Positions 1 to 8,837 of a stretch of DNA of 64,000 bases are shown here, in pieces (position 1 is the stretch's first letter; every line of letters starts with the position of its first letter). The notes beneath the pieces are model-generated. The model worked only from the letters and a program-made list of their open reading frames with translations. It was not told the DNA's origin and did no database searches. Source of the stretch: JAWLHU01 sp041690255 (GTDB lineage Bacteria > Bacillota > Sulfobacillia > Symbiobacteriales > Symbiobacteriaceae); NCBI GenBank assembly GCA_041690255.1, contig JAWLHU010000012.1, forward strand, positions 185,168 to 249,167, in the 5' to 3' direction. Made by a program: the position numbers and the translations under genes.

Positions 1-1103
1 TGTCCGACACCGTCCGGCAGATCATCCGATCGAGCGAAGAACTCAATGTCAAGGCGCATCAGCTTCGTGAGACTTCAGCAGAGGCGGTCTCGGCCACCTC
101 TGAGGTGTCCGCCAGTGCTCAGTCTGTCGCAGAAGGTGCTCAGTCGCAGTCACAGACCGCCTCCCTGGCGAAGGCAACGATGCAAGAACTCTCCAATGCG
201 ATTGGCCAAATTGCCTCGGGGGCGCAGCAACAGGCAAATCAAGTCGCCCAGACGGCTGAGGTTGTCAATGAGGTGGTAAGGGCTGTCGAAGAGGTTGCGT
301 CCAAGACCTCTGAAGTGTCCGATGCAACCAGGCTTGCGGCGGACAGCGCTCACCGGGGCGCCGAGATCGTTGACCAGACGCTGGGCGGTATGAACACAAT
401 CCGTGACAAGGTCATGGCATCCGCCGAGAAGGTACAGGAACTGGGACAGCACAGTGGTCGTATTGGCGACATGCTTCAGGTCATAACGGAGATTGCCGAG
501 CAGACCAATCTACTGGCCCTGAATGCGGCCATTGAAGCCGCCAGGGCGGGGGATTCCGGCCGAGGTTTCGCAGTGGTTGCGGAAGAAGTCCGGAAGCTCG
601 CAGAGCGGGCCACCGTTGCCACCAAGGAGATCCGTGCGCTGGTATCCGGGATCAAGACTGGAACAGAAGAGGCCGTTTCTGCCATCGTTGACACGACCAA
701 GGGAGTAGAGGATGGTGCCCGCCTGACAGGCCAGGCCGGACAAGCTCTCAAGGAGATCCTCCGTTCCGTCGAGCAGACTGTCCAGGCAATCCAAGAGATC
801 TCGGGGCAGGCACAGCAGGTCCAGGAGTCGGCACGAAAAGTGGCCCTCTCTGTCCAGGGCGTCGCAGCGATCACCGAGGAAAACTCAGCCGCCACGGAAG
901 AGATGGCCGCAGGTGTCGAGCAGGTCGCCGCTTCTATCAACCATGTCAGCAGCATTAGCGAAGATACCACCGGCTCACTCAGGGTTGTCAGTTCCTCCAT
1001 GACTGCCGTGAACGATGGCATCGGGGAGGTAGCGGAGGCTTCCGCCGAGTTGGCCGAAATCGCTCAGCGCTTGCAGGCACTTATGGGGAAGTTCAAGGTA
1101 TAG
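1..1103 (+). CDS. Methyl-accepting chemotaxis protein, C-terminal part (cut by window edge)
   Basis: The reading frame is open from base 3 to a TAG at 1101-1103, so 366 residues of a longer protein are visible and the sensor and membrane part lies outside the window. The visible part is the long cytoplasmic coiled-coil signalling domain. The hairpin tip NLLALNAAIEAARAG, followed by GRGFAVVAEEVRKLAERA, is diagnostic of chemoreceptors and contacts CheA/CheW. The flanking helices are rich in Ala, Gln, Glu and Ser, as expected for methylated heptads. The usual role is transmitting ligand signals to the flagellar or pilus chemotaxis kinase. A PilZ gene follows 40 bases later. The family is certain; the ligand is unknown. 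Confidence 0.95.
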   Translation, partial: SDTVRQIIRSSEELNVKAHQLRETSAEAVSATSEVSASAQSVAEGAQSQSQTASLAKATMQELSNAIGQIASGAQQQANQVAQTAEVVNEVVRAVEEVASKTSEVSDATRLAADSAHRGAEIVDQTLGGMNTIRDKVMASAEKVQELGQHSGRIGDMLQVITEIAEQTNLLALNAAIEAARAGDSGRGFAVVAEEVRKLAERATVATKEIRALVSGIKTGTEEAVSAIVDTTKGVEDGARLTGQAGQALKEILRSVEQTVQAIQEISGQAQQVQESARKVALSVQGVAAITEENSAATEEMAAGVEQVAASINHVSSISEDTTGSLRVVSSSMTAVNDGIGEVAEASAELAEIAQRLQALMGKFKV

Positions 1104-1143
1104 GACCTCAACCCACTCGTTTTGATGGGAAAGGAGCATCCTT

Positions 1144-1833
1144 ATGCGATCAAGCTCGGTCGCGTTAAGTGCGGAGCAGGTTCAGTGGGTTGTTGACTGC
1201 GCCGGGCGCCCTGCACGCATCAGTTTCTTTACATCGGATTCGTCTCAGGTGGTCCGGCGGGTACACGGTCTGATCGATGAGATCGACATCTGCAAGACCA
1301 TAGATGTCGCCTCCCACGGTGAAGTTGGCCAGCTGCTGCTGGAGAGCCCAACAATCGTTGAGGTCATGATCGCCGGAGAACTAACCATCCTTCACACGAC
1401 CTTACAGGCGAAGTACGGCCCTTACCACATCGCCCTGAGTTGGCCATCTGCCGTGCGTACGCAGCAGCGAAGACAGCATCCACGTGTGGACATTGAGGTG
1501 CCTATGCACTACTTGGCTGAGGGTTCGTACATCACCCGATATGGGGTGATCAGCAACCTTAGTGCAGGTGGCCTCGCCTTCACAACCCGTGATGCGGTCG
1601 ATGTCGGTGCTGAATTGTCCCTTGCCTTTGGCCTGGGCTCGGGGTGCTTCCTGAACAGCATCCAGGGTCGGGTGGTCCGGTGTATCGCTCTGGACCGAGG
1701 AGGCTACCAGGTGGGGGCGCAATTTATCGACCTGCACCCGACCACCTTCCAGCAGCTACGAGCTTGGGTGGAGAAGCGCCTCTCCCTACACGAGCCTCTA
1801 TACCGCAACGCCTTTGATCAGTCCACCCGGTAA
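1144..1833 (+). CDS. PilZ-domain c-di-GMP-binding protein (YcgR-like)
   Basis: This 229-residue protein starts at an ATG with AAAGGAG about 8 bases upstream. Residues 1-100 resemble the N-terminal beta domain of YcgR-type flagellar brakes. Residues 105-215 form a PilZ domain with both c-di-GMP-binding motifs: R110-x3-R114 in QRRQHPR, and N138-L-S-A-G-G143. Proteins of this family bind c-di-GMP and alter motility or secretion, usually by contacting a motor or signalling partner. It sits between a chemoreceptor and a solute-binding lipoprotein, which suggests a sensory-motility role. Its effector target cannot be read from the sequence. Confidence 0.9.
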   Translation: MRSSSVALSAEQVQWVVDCAGRPARISFFTSDSSQVVRRVHGLIDEIDICKTIDVASHGEVGQLLLESPTIVEVMIAGELTILHTTLQAKYGPYHIALSWPSAVRTQQRRQHPRVDIEVPMHYLAEGSYITRYGVISNLSAGGLAFTTRDAVDVGAELSLAFGLGSGCFLNSIQGRVVRCIALDRGGYQVGAQFIDLHPTTFQQLRAWVEKRLSLHEPLYRNAFDQSTR

Positions 1834-1897
1834 GAGAGGAACAGGCACCGTTTTCCAGGTGTCCTGACCGAAAACAGGAATGGGAGGTATACCCGAG

Positions 1898-2977
1898 ATG
1901 CGTTCTGTCGCGAAGCTCCTGTCGGTTATGGTTCTGCTCTCCATGGTTCTGGCTGGTTGCGGTGGAGGATCCGGAAGTAAGGGAGTATCCACTGGCAATT
2001 CGGCTGAGACAGCGGCCAGCAAAGAGACCCAGGCTACTGCTTCCGCGGTGTCGCAACCGGCCCAGCCGGCGAAGGAACAGGTGACTGTCAAGCTGGGGAG
2101 CAGCGATCGCTCCTCTCTGAAGAACCTCATGTTCAACCTGAACTCCTTCGGTAAGGATGACGCCGTGGCCATCGATTTTCTCGAGTACAAGGGTGGCTCA
2201 AAGACCGCCCAGGCACTCCTGGCCGGTGAGGTGGACGTAGCTCTACTCCAGGCCGAGCACGTCCTCGGTGATGCCAGTGGTGAACTTGTTATGATTTCAC
2301 TCCTGACACAGGTGCCCGGTAACGTAGTTCTGGTGGACAGCAAGTATAAGGACCAGGTCAAATCGATCCAGGACCTTCAGGGGAAGAAGGTAGGCATCAG
2401 CAGCCTGGGTAGCGGTACGCATCAGTTCCTGCTTGCCTTGCTCGACCGGCATGGCATTGACCCCTCCAGCATGACTCTCCTTCCGGTTGGCCTTGAGGCT
2501 CCGGAGATCTTTGCAAAGGGTGAGGTCGTCGCGACGGTGACAATCGAACCATTCGCGACGATCGTCATCGAGAATGGTGTCGCCTTCCCGCTGGTCGATG
2601 CCCGCAAGCCGGAGGGTGTGCAGGAGGTCTACGGTGTCGACTCGCTGGGGTGGATCGCCCTCGCCGCTCGTAAGGATTTCCTGACCAAGAACCCGGATAC
2701 CGCAGCCCGGACCATTGCTGCTGTCCGGAAGTCGCTTGAGAAGATTGCCACGCTTACCATTGACGAGCTGGTAGCAGAGAGCCCTGAGTATATGTATCCG
2801 AACGGGGACAAAGCGCTCTTTGCCAAGATGGTGAAGGACAACCGGGCGGCCTTCGTGGCCGATGGAAGGGTTACCGAGAAGCTCCTGGCACCTGTCTGGG
2901 CCGGCATGCAGGCTAAGGGCGCCGCTCCGAAGGATCAGCCGCTGCCGCTCAGCCAGGTCGTGGCCTCGGTGAAGTAG
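1898..2977 (+). CDS. ABC-type solute-binding lipoprotein (NMT1/SsuA-like), orphan
   Basis: The start is the ATG at 1898, with GGGAGG ten bases upstream; an in-frame ATG at 1880 has no such site. The N-terminus is a lipoprotein signal peptide with lipobox LAGC (Cys21), followed by a Gly/Ser-rich linker. The mature part has the fold pattern of nitrate/sulfonate/thiamine-precursor binding proteins, including VDVALLQAEHVLG and IQDLQGKKVGI. It would be anchored on the outer face of the membrane. No permease or ATPase gene lies next to it, so it either serves a distant transporter or presents ligand to the adjacent chemoreceptor. The substrate is unknown. Confidence 0.85.
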   Translation: MRSVAKLLSVMVLLSMVLAGCGGGSGSKGVSTGNSAETAASKETQATASAVSQPAQPAKEQVTVKLGSSDRSSLKNLMFNLNSFGKDDAVAIDFLEYKGGSKTAQALLAGEVDVALLQAEHVLGDASGELVMISLLTQVPGNVVLVDSKYKDQVKSIQDLQGKKVGISSLGSGTHQFLLALLDRHGIDPSSMTLLPVGLEAPEIFAKGEVVATVTIEPFATIVIENGVAFPLVDARKPEGVQEVYGVDSLGWIALAARKDFLTKNPDTAARTIAAVRKSLEKIATLTIDELVAESPEYMYPNGDKALFAKMVKDNRAAFVADGRVTEKLLAPVWAGMQAKGAAPKDQPLPLSQVVASVK

Positions 2978-2987
2978 CGAAAGAATG

Positions 2988-3013
2988 GACCCCCGCCAAC
3001 ACTGGCGGGGGTC
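2988..3013. terminator. Bidirectional intrinsic terminator
   Basis: An 11-bp perfect stem (GACCCCCGCCA / TGGCGGGGGTC) with a 4-base loop is followed by TGTTTCT on the + strand. It lies between the convergent lipoprotein and CYTH genes. Confidence 0.85.
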
Positions 3014-3019
3014 TGTTTC

Positions 3020-3670
3020 TCACTGCATGGCCAGCAGACGACGGCCACGCTCCAGCTTACTCAACCCTGCCGGGAAGAGACCGCCCTGAGCAAGCAGCGT
3101 CAACTCTGTCTCAACCTTCCTGAGTGTGGGCTCTGCGCCGGCTCCTGGCCGAGCCTCCACTTCGATATCGTAGAACGGGCCGCACAAAACGCCTACGTAG
3201 GTCACCTTGTCCAATACCAGCAGGGCGTCCTGACCAATGGATCGGGTGAGACGAGCGGTTCTTACGTCCAAAACCGGAGCCAGGGAACCGCAAGGACGTC
3301 CATTCCCGAAGTCGACGCTGGGAAAAGGCCCCGGTCCCAGGCGGTCATGAACGTGCGCAAGGACCCGATTAAGCGACTCCTGGCTGAGTGGCTCCTCATA
3401 CTCCTCACGACGGGTAAGGGCCCCATCGCTGCTTCGGTTGACCTTCAGTGTGACGTAACGTTCACCATCCTGGACACGCAGACGGAGTCCGCTGCCCATG
3501 CGGGCCAGAGTACCGCCTTCTACATCGTAGTACACGTCGCGCAGGTCGTGCCGACGGGACGGTCCCAGCGGGAGTCCGGCGATCAGATCCAGCGAAGCGA
3601 GCCGGGTGAAGAAGGCCTCAGGCCCTCCCGGAACATCCTCTGCAACGCTGAGCTTGATCTCCACCTCCAT
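3020..3670 (-). CDS. CYTH-domain phosphatase-like protein
   Basis: This is a 216-residue CYTH (CyaB/thiamine triphosphatase) protein. The start is the ATG at 3670, nine bases after AGGGAGG; the ATG at 3679 is directly abutted by that site and is less likely. The protein begins MEVEIKL, the hallmark ExExK metal/phosphate-binding motif, and continues with the Arg/Lys/Glu-rich strands of the tunnel fold (GSGLRLRVQDGERYVTLK). Family members hydrolyse triphosphates such as inorganic tripolyphosphate or thiamine triphosphate using divalent metal ions. The substrate here is not determinable. It is convergent with the lipoprotein gene. Confidence 0.85.
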   Translation of the reverse strand: MEVEIKLSVAEDVPGGPEAFFTRLASLDLIAGLPLGPSRRHDLRDVYYDVEGGTLARMGSGLRLRVQDGERYVTLKVNRSSDGALTRREEYEEPLSQESLNRVLAHVHDRLGPGPFPSVDFGNGRPCGSLAPVLDVRTARLTRSIGQDALLVLDKVTYVGVLCGPFYDIEVEARPGAGAEPTLRKVETELTLLAQGGLFPAGLSKLERGRRLLAMQ

Positions 3671-3695
3671 CTGGTTCATCCTCCCTTCAGACCGA

Positions 3696-4001
3696 TTACA
3701 CAGAGGCACCCTGTGTAGGCTGAGCCACAAGCGGCGCAGGACAGACGCCCTCCAGCCGGTACTCCTGCCACGGGCCGCTCCGCAATGGGGCCAGGGGCCC
3801 CTCAGCCGGCTCGCAGCCGCGGGCCATCCAGGCCCGGAGGGCAGACAGGTTGGCCGGAGCGGTCTGGATGACGGTCCAGGTATGACCGCAGTGGCAGGCG
3901 GTGGATATCATCGCCCAGCGGCCCTCCAGGTCTATAAGCTGATGCATCTCCTCGTGCTGCTGCCCACAGCGGCGGCACTGGTCGGCTGGCAAACGTCTCA
4001 C
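3696..4001 (-). CDS. Small zinc-ribbon-like protein, hypothetical
   Basis: This 101-residue protein starts at GTG with AAAGGA about eight bases upstream. It contains CRRCG near residue 9 and CHCGH near residue 36, a Cys pattern suggesting one zinc ribbon. The rest is Pro/Ala/Leu-rich without recognised motifs. It ends 25 bases before the CYTH start, so the two may be co-transcribed. Four phased 11-bp repeats lie 40-90 bases upstream of its start and may regulate it. The function is unknown. Confidence 0.6.
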   Translation of the reverse strand: MRRLPADQCRRCGQQHEEMHQLIDLEGRWAMISTACHCGHTWTVIQTAPANLSALRAWMARGCEPAEGPLAPLRSGPWQEYRLEGVCPAPLVAQPTQGASV

Positions 4002-4043
4002 GTAGGTCGTTCCTTTTCTTCACAGGTCTTTGCCCACGGTTTC

Positions 4044-4087
4044 GTAGGATAACCTGTGAATACCTTGTGAGTACTCTGTGGGTATAA
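4044..4087. repeat. Four tandem 11-bp phased repeats, possible operator
   Basis: Four 9-base cores start at 4044, 4055, 4066 and 4077, exactly 11 bases apart: GTAGGATAA, TGTGAATAC, TGTGAGTAC and TGTGGGTAT. They resemble degenerate DnaA boxes (TGTGGATAA) and face the same side of the helix. The site lies upstream of the zinc-ribbon gene start at 4001. A regulatory role is inferred. Confidence 0.55.
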
Positions 4088-4141
4088 CTTTTCGCGCGAG
4101 ATCTACTGCCGCGCGGGTTTCGCGCCTTTCGATCCGGTCAT

Positions 4142-5026
4142 CTAAGGAAGCTGGAACTCCCCCTGGCCCAGCAGAACCACCTCGCCGCCGACCCGAATCC
4201 GCTCCTCGCTCACCTCGACCCAGAGCCGGCTGGGGCGGCCCATTTCGATCCCCTGCTCGTACCAGAAAGCGTTGCTACCCGCCGGCATGAGGTTGTGCCG
4301 GTGCAGGTAGAAGCCAAGGGGAGCGGCGGCAGAACCGGTGGCGGCGTCCTCGGGAATCCCGTAGAGCGGGGCGAAGAGGCGGGCGCGGGCATGAACCTCG
4401 CCGCCATCGGTCCGCAGGGCGAAGGGGTACGCCCCGATCACTCCGTACTTGCGGGAGATGTCGTTCAGGGCGGCCGTGTCGGGCCTGACCGACGCGAGGA
4501 CCTCCGGTGTGCCGACGGGGACGATCATATGGGTGACACCGGCCTTGACCGCCAGGGGCTTGAGGCCGCTCGGGGTCACCTCCTCCACGTTCAGCCCCAG
4601 AGCCCGAGCCACCTCCGCCGGATCGGGCTCACTGGCCACCGCTGCGGGCGGCGCCTCCATAACGACACGCTCAAGCCGCTCGGGCCAGCCGACCAACTCG
4701 ACCGGGGTGAGGCCGTACTTGGTCTGCTGGATCATGTGCGCATCGGGCCGCCTGGCATGAAGCGCCACCGCAGCGGCGGTGCCCAGGGTCGGGTGGCCGG
4801 CAAAGGCCAGTTCGCCGCCCGGCGTGAAGATCCGGGTCCAGTATGTAGCCTCCGGAGCGGTCGCTGGGACGATAAAGGTCGTCTCGGAGAGGTTGGTCTC
4901 CTTGGCGATCGCCTGCATCTCCTGGTCGGTCAGGCTGGTACCGTCCAGAACGACACAGAGCGGGTTGCCGGTAAACGGGCCGTTATCGCTGAAGACATCG
5001 AGCCAGAGATAGGGCAGACGGCGCAC
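4142..5026 (-). CDS. PhzF-family isomerase/epimerase
   Basis: This 294-residue protein starts at GTG, ten bases after AAGGAG. It shows the PhzF diaminopimelate-epimerase-like fold: NPLCVV near the N-terminus, NLSETTF with the candidate catalytic Glu48, FAGHPTLGTA near residue 75, and EDAATGSAA in the second half. Characterised members isomerise dihydro-hydroxyanthranilate in phenazine synthesis, but most genomic PhzF-like proteins have unknown substrates. No phenazine genes are present here, so phenazine synthesis should not be assumed. It is transcribed toward the zinc-ribbon/CYTH genes. Confidence 0.88.
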   Translation of the reverse strand: MRRLPYLWLDVFSDNGPFTGNPLCVVLDGTSLTDQEMQAIAKETNLSETTFIVPATAPEATYWTRIFTPGGELAFAGHPTLGTAAAVALHARRPDAHMIQQTKYGLTPVELVGWPERLERVVMEAPPAAVASEPDPAEVARALGLNVEEVTPSGLKPLAVKAGVTHMIVPVGTPEVLASVRPDTAALNDISRKYGVIGAYPFALRTDGGEVHARARLFAPLYGIPEDAATGSAAAPLGFYLHRHNLMPAGSNAFWYEQGIEMGRPSRLWVEVSEERIRVGGEVVLLGQGEFQLP

Positions 5027-5085
5027 GGGCGAACATCTCCTTACATGTCAGATGGGGCAGACTAGACCGGGGAGGTGAACGATTC

Positions 5086-5511
5086 ATGGCAACACGCGAT
5101 GAGAACGGCTACATTCGATACAGCCAGGAAGAGCTCGAGCGGGTGCCGAGCTATGAGGAGCGGACCGCCGGGCGTGAGCCCCGGATCGCCGGCCTGGGGT
5201 TCCCTGCACTGGCCGCCCTGGCCGGTGGCATAGCCGGGACCGGCATAGGGCCGGGAGCGACTCTGGCTGGCGTGGCCGCCGGCAAGGTCCTGGGCGACCA
5301 GGTGGCCCGGGCGACCGGGGTAGGGCCGGACCAGGGCTCGGCCGATGTGGCGGGTCGCGAGACGGGCAACCTGACCGCCCTCACCCGAGGGCCCGTGCCG
5401 GCGGAGCAGCCTCAGACGATAACCGAAGCGGGCGCCCGGGCCACATTGCAGGCGTTGGACCGGGATCTCCGGGAGGAAGAGGTCGGCCGGATGCGACGGG
5501 GCAAGTCCTGA
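5086..5511 (+). CDS. Hypothetical Gly/Ala-rich protein
   Basis: This 141-residue protein has a strong GGGGAGGTGA site upstream of its ATG. After a polar N-terminus (residues 1-38) there is a Gly/Ala-rich stretch (residues 40-72) with GxxxG spacing, able to form a glycine-zipper membrane segment or packed helix. An acidic/basic C-terminal tail follows. A strong terminator follows the stop codon, so it is a monocistronic unit. I do not recognise the family. Confidence 0.7.
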   Translation: MATRDENGYIRYSQEELERVPSYEERTAGREPRIAGLGFPALAALAGGIAGTGIGPGATLAGVAAGKVLGDQVARATGVGPDQGSADVAGRETGNLTALTRGPVPAEQPQTITEAGARATLQALDRDLREEEVGRMRRGKS

Positions 5512-5524
5512 GCCGTATAGAGTC

Positions 5525-5549
5525 AGCCCGCGGAGTGCATCCGCGGGCT
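5525..5549. terminator. Bidirectional intrinsic terminator
   Basis: A 10-bp perfect stem AGCCCGCGGA / TCCGCGGGCT is followed by CTTTC. It separates the convergent hypothetical gene and hemW. Confidence 0.85.
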
Positions 5550-5556
5550 CTTTCGA

Positions 5557-6822
5557 CTATTCGGGCAGGAACTCCTGCCAGACCTGGTTGCCAAGCCGCA
5601 GCCCGCGCTGGGTCAGGCGAACCGACCCGTCCCGAATCTCCACCAATCCCTGGCGGGTCAGCCGGTCAAGCGAGTCACCGTAGACCGACGTGATCCTCTC
5701 TCCAAAGCGTGCAGCAAACCGCTCCTCGCTCACGCCGTCAACCAGGCGCAGGCCGACCATCATGGTCTCCGCCATCTCGCCGGCCCGGTCGATCACCTCG
5801 CCGGCCTCCACCGGCAGCTCACCCCGCTCCAGGGCGTTGCGGTAGGTCCCGGGGTGCTTCAGCGTCCAGAAGCGATAGACTTGCCCCGCTTCGCCGGGGG
5901 CGGTCTCCACCGTGGCCCCCCCCTGGACGCGCGAGGCCGTCAGGGCGGGGCGTGGGGCACCCAGGTTGGGCAACGGGGCTGCCAGGCGCAGGAAGGAGTG
6001 GGCGCCACAACCCACGCCCAGGTACGGCTCATTCCGCCAGTAGACCAGGTTGTGCCGGCATTCGTAGCCGGGGCGGGCAAAGTTCGAGACCTCGTACTGG
6101 TGGAAGCCCGCCCCCTGCAGCAGGGCCGTCCCCTCCTCGAACATCGCCTCCTCCGCCTCCTCGGGCGGCAGACTGAGGCGCCCCGCCTCGTAGTCCACGA
6201 AGAACGGGGTCCCCTCCTCAATGATCAGACTGTAGGCGCTAATGTGCGCCGGCCCCATGGAGAGCGCCCACCGGATCGTCTCCGTAAAGTCCGACGGAGT
6301 CTGACCCGGCAAGCCATACATGAGATCCAGGTTGATGTTCGCAAAGCCAGCTGCCCTCGCCGCAGCGACCGCCTGCTCGACCTCCGCAGCCGTGTGGATG
6401 CGCCCAAGCAGCTTCAACAGATGCGGCTGGCGGGCCTGCACGCCGAAGGAGACCCGGTTGGCCCCCGCCTCGAAAGCAAGGCGGAGCTTTTCCCCCGCCA
6501 CGTCCACCGTTCCAGGGTTGGCCTCAATCGTGAACTCGACACCCGGTACCACCGCGAACCGCTCGTGGACCCCTCGGATCACTCGGGCCAGCAGAGGTCC
6601 GTCGAGCAGGGTAGGTGTCCCCCCGCCAATGAAGACCGTCGGTACCGTCACGCCTGCGAGTTCGGGCCGGCGTGCCCAGGCGTCCATCTCTGCCAGGAGC
6701 GCCTGCACATAGCGTTCCTGTTCGGCCTGATCCGACCCGGCGTGACTGTTGAAATCGCAGTAGCCACACTTGTGCTGGCAGTAGGGAATGTGTACGTACA
6801 GAGAGATCTGCGTTCCGTTCAC
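5557..6822 (-). CDS. hemW: HemW, radical SAM heme chaperone
   Basis: This is a 421-residue radical SAM protein. The GTG start has GGAGG about eight bases upstream. The iron-sulfur motif is HIPYCQHKCGYCDF with Cys15, Cys19 and Cys22, followed by the SAM-binding GGGTPT. The C-terminal HemN-like domain is present (HQYEVSNFARPGYECRHN). Members of this group were long called oxygen-independent coproporphyrinogen III oxidase but are now regarded as heme-binding chaperones that deliver heme to respiratory enzymes. It lies downstream of lepA on the same strand, a common Firmicutes arrangement, and is probably co-transcribed. Confidence 0.93.
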   Translation of the reverse strand: MNGTQISLYVHIPYCQHKCGYCDFNSHAGSDQAEQERYVQALLAEMDAWARRPELAGVTVPTVFIGGGTPTLLDGPLLARVIRGVHERFAVVPGVEFTIEANPGTVDVAGEKLRLAFEAGANRVSFGVQARQPHLLKLLGRIHTAAEVEQAVAAARAAGFANINLDLMYGLPGQTPSDFTETIRWALSMGPAHISAYSLIIEEGTPFFVDYEAGRLSLPPEEAEEAMFEEGTALLQGAGFHQYEVSNFARPGYECRHNLVYWRNEPYLGVGCGAHSFLRLAAPLPNLGAPRPALTASRVQGGATVETAPGEAGQVYRFWTLKHPGTYRNALERGELPVEAGEVIDRAGEMAETMMVGLRLVDGVSEERFAARFGERITSVYGDSLDRLTRQGLVEIRDGSVRLTQRGLRLGNQVWQEFLPE

Positions 6823-6939
6823 ATCAATGCCCTCCGTGGCTGTGTCCGCCCGCCTCAGGAGCCGCCTGGATTGTCATGTCCCCACATACCCCCATCTCAA
6901 TCGAGAGGGCCGAACCCATAACGGGCCGGCCCTTCGCTG

Positions 6940-8751
6940 TCAGTCGTCATCATCATCGGTGGAGAGCACGGCCATGAAGGCTTCCTGTGGAATTTCGACG
7001 GAGCCAACCGCCTTCATCCGCTTCTTGCCTTCCTTCTGCTTCTCCAGGAGCTTCTTCTTTCGGGTAATGTCACCACCGTAGCACTTGGCCAGCACGTCCT
7101 TGCGCAGGGCGGCGATATTCTCACGGGCCAGGATCTTGTTGCCGATTGCAGCCTGGATCGGCACCTCGAACATCTGCCGCGGGATCAGCTTGCGCAGCCT
7201 GGTCACGAGGGAGCGGCCCAGTTTCTGAGCCTTGTCCCGGTGGACGATGCAGGAGAGCGCATCGACCGGCTCGCCGTTGAGGAGAATGTCCATCTTGACC
7301 ATGTCAGAGCCCTCGTAGCCAGACAGCTCGTAGTCAAAGCTGGCATAGCCGCGGGTCCGGGTCTTGAGCTGGTCAAAGAAGTCGAACATGATCTCGGCCA
7401 GTGGCAGCCGGTAATGCAGGTTGACCCGCTTCTCATTCAGGTACTCCATGTTGACAAAGGTGCCACGGCGGTCCTGGCAGAGCTCCATAAGCGCTCCGAC
7501 ATACTCCGACGGTGTGATGATCGAGGACTTCACCATGGGTTCTTCGACAGTATCAATGAGGGTAGGATCCGGCCAGGCAGCCGGGTTTTCGATCCGCAGC
7601 TTCTCGCCGTTGGTCAGATTGACCTGGTAGATCACGTTGGGAGCCGTGGTGATCAGATTCAGGTCGAACTCCCGCTCCAGCCGCTCCTGGATCACATCCA
7701 TATGGAGCAGTCCGAGGAAGCCACAGCGATAGCCAAAGCCGAGGGCGTCTGAGGTCTCTGGCTCGAAGGAGATTGAGGCATCGTTTAGCTGGAGCTTCTC
7801 CAGGGCATCGCGCAGGCGGGTGTAGTCGTTGGACTCCACCGGGTAGAGGCCGGTGAAAACCATGGGGGTCGCCTTCCGGTAGCCGGGCAGCGCCTCCTTG
7901 GCGGGGTTCTCCGCGAGGGTCACCGTATCGCCGACCCGGACGTACTTGACCTCCTTGATTGCGGCAGCGAGCGCGCCGACCTCGCCGGCTCGCAGCTCGT
8001 CCACCGGGACCAAGCCGGGGCGGAAGACGTACAGGTCGTCCACCACGAACTCCTTCTGGGTCTGCATGAAGCGGATCTTGTCGCCCTTCTTTAGGCTACC
8101 CTCGAAGATGCGGAAGTAGGTCACAACACCCTTGTAGGGATCGTAGAAGGAGTCGTAGATCATCGCCTTGAGCGGCGCTCGCTCATCACCCTTGGGCGGC
8201 GGGACAAAGGTGACCACCGACTCCAGAATCTCCTTCATGCCGATGCCCGACTTGGCCGAAGCGTTGATTGCGATCGAGGTGTCGAGACCGATCACCTCTT
8301 CAATCTCGCTCCGCACCTTCTCCGGATCGGCCGAGGGCAGGTCGATCTTGTTGATGACCGGGATGATCTCCAGGTCATGCTCCAACGCCATGTAGACGTT
8401 GGCCAGGGTCTGCGCCTCAATGCCTTGCGAGGCATCGACCACCAGAAGGGCGCCTTCACACCCCGCCAGGGCGCGGGAGACCTCGTAGGTAAAGTCCACA
8501 TGGCCTGGCGTATCGATCAGGTTGAGCACGTAGTGTTCACCGTCTTCAGCCACGTAGTCCATGCGGACCGATTGGGCCTTGATCGTGATCCCACGTTCCC
8601 GCTCCAACTCCATGTTGTCCAGGACCTGGTCCTCCATCTCTCGCGCTGAAAGGACCCCGGTGAACTCGATCAAGCGATCGGCCAGGGTCGACTTACCATG
8701 ATCAATATGAGCGATAATGCAGAAGTTCCGGATGTGCTTCTGGTCGGCCAT
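6940..8751 (-). CDS. lepA: Elongation factor 4 (LepA), ribosome-associated GTPase
   Basis: The 603-residue protein is taken from the ATG at 8751 (MADQKHIRNFCIIAHIDHG). A 13-residue TTG-initiated extension upstream is not part of the conserved family. GTPase motifs are G1 AHIDHGKST, G3 DTPGH and G4 NKID. They are followed by EF-G-like domains II, III and V and the LepA-specific C-terminal domain (SFDYELSGYEGSDMVKMDILLNG). LepA acts on the 70S ribosome and 30S assembly. Its promoter is visible 40-70 bases upstream. The ribosome binding site is weak. Confidence 0.97.
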   Translation of the reverse strand: MADQKHIRNFCIIAHIDHGKSTLADRLIEFTGVLSAREMEDQVLDNMELERERGITIKAQSVRMDYVAEDGEHYVLNLIDTPGHVDFTYEVSRALAGCEGALLVVDASQGIEAQTLANVYMALEHDLEIIPVINKIDLPSADPEKVRSEIEEVIGLDTSIAINASAKSGIGMKEILESVVTFVPPPKGDERAPLKAMIYDSFYDPYKGVVTYFRIFEGSLKKGDKIRFMQTQKEFVVDDLYVFRPGLVPVDELRAGEVGALAAAIKEVKYVRVGDTVTLAENPAKEALPGYRKATPMVFTGLYPVESNDYTRLRDALEKLQLNDASISFEPETSDALGFGYRCGFLGLLHMDVIQERLEREFDLNLITTAPNVIYQVNLTNGEKLRIENPAAWPDPTLIDTVEEPMVKSSIITPSEYVGALMELCQDRRGTFVNMEYLNEKRVNLHYRLPLAEIMFDFFDQLKTRTRGYASFDYELSGYEGSDMVKMDILLNGEPVDALSCIVHRDKAQKLGRSLVTRLRKLIPRQMFEVPIQAAIGNKILARENIAALRKDVLAKCYGGDITRKKKLLEKQKEGKKRMKAVGSVEIPQEAFMAVLSTDDDDD

Positions 8752-8789
8752 TCTGTTCTCTCGTAGCCCCCTATAATAGGCTTCAGACA

Positions 8790-8818
8790 ATTATAGCACT
8801 CGCGGCCGCCAGGTACAA
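8790..8818 (-). promoter_or_regulatory. Sigma-A promoter of lepA-hemW
   Basis: On the minus strand the -35 TTGTAC (8813-8818), a 17-bp spacer and a perfect -10 TATAAT (8790-8795) precede lepA. Confidence 0.8.
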
Positions 8819-8837
8819 CGGAGGTCTGCCCCATCAT

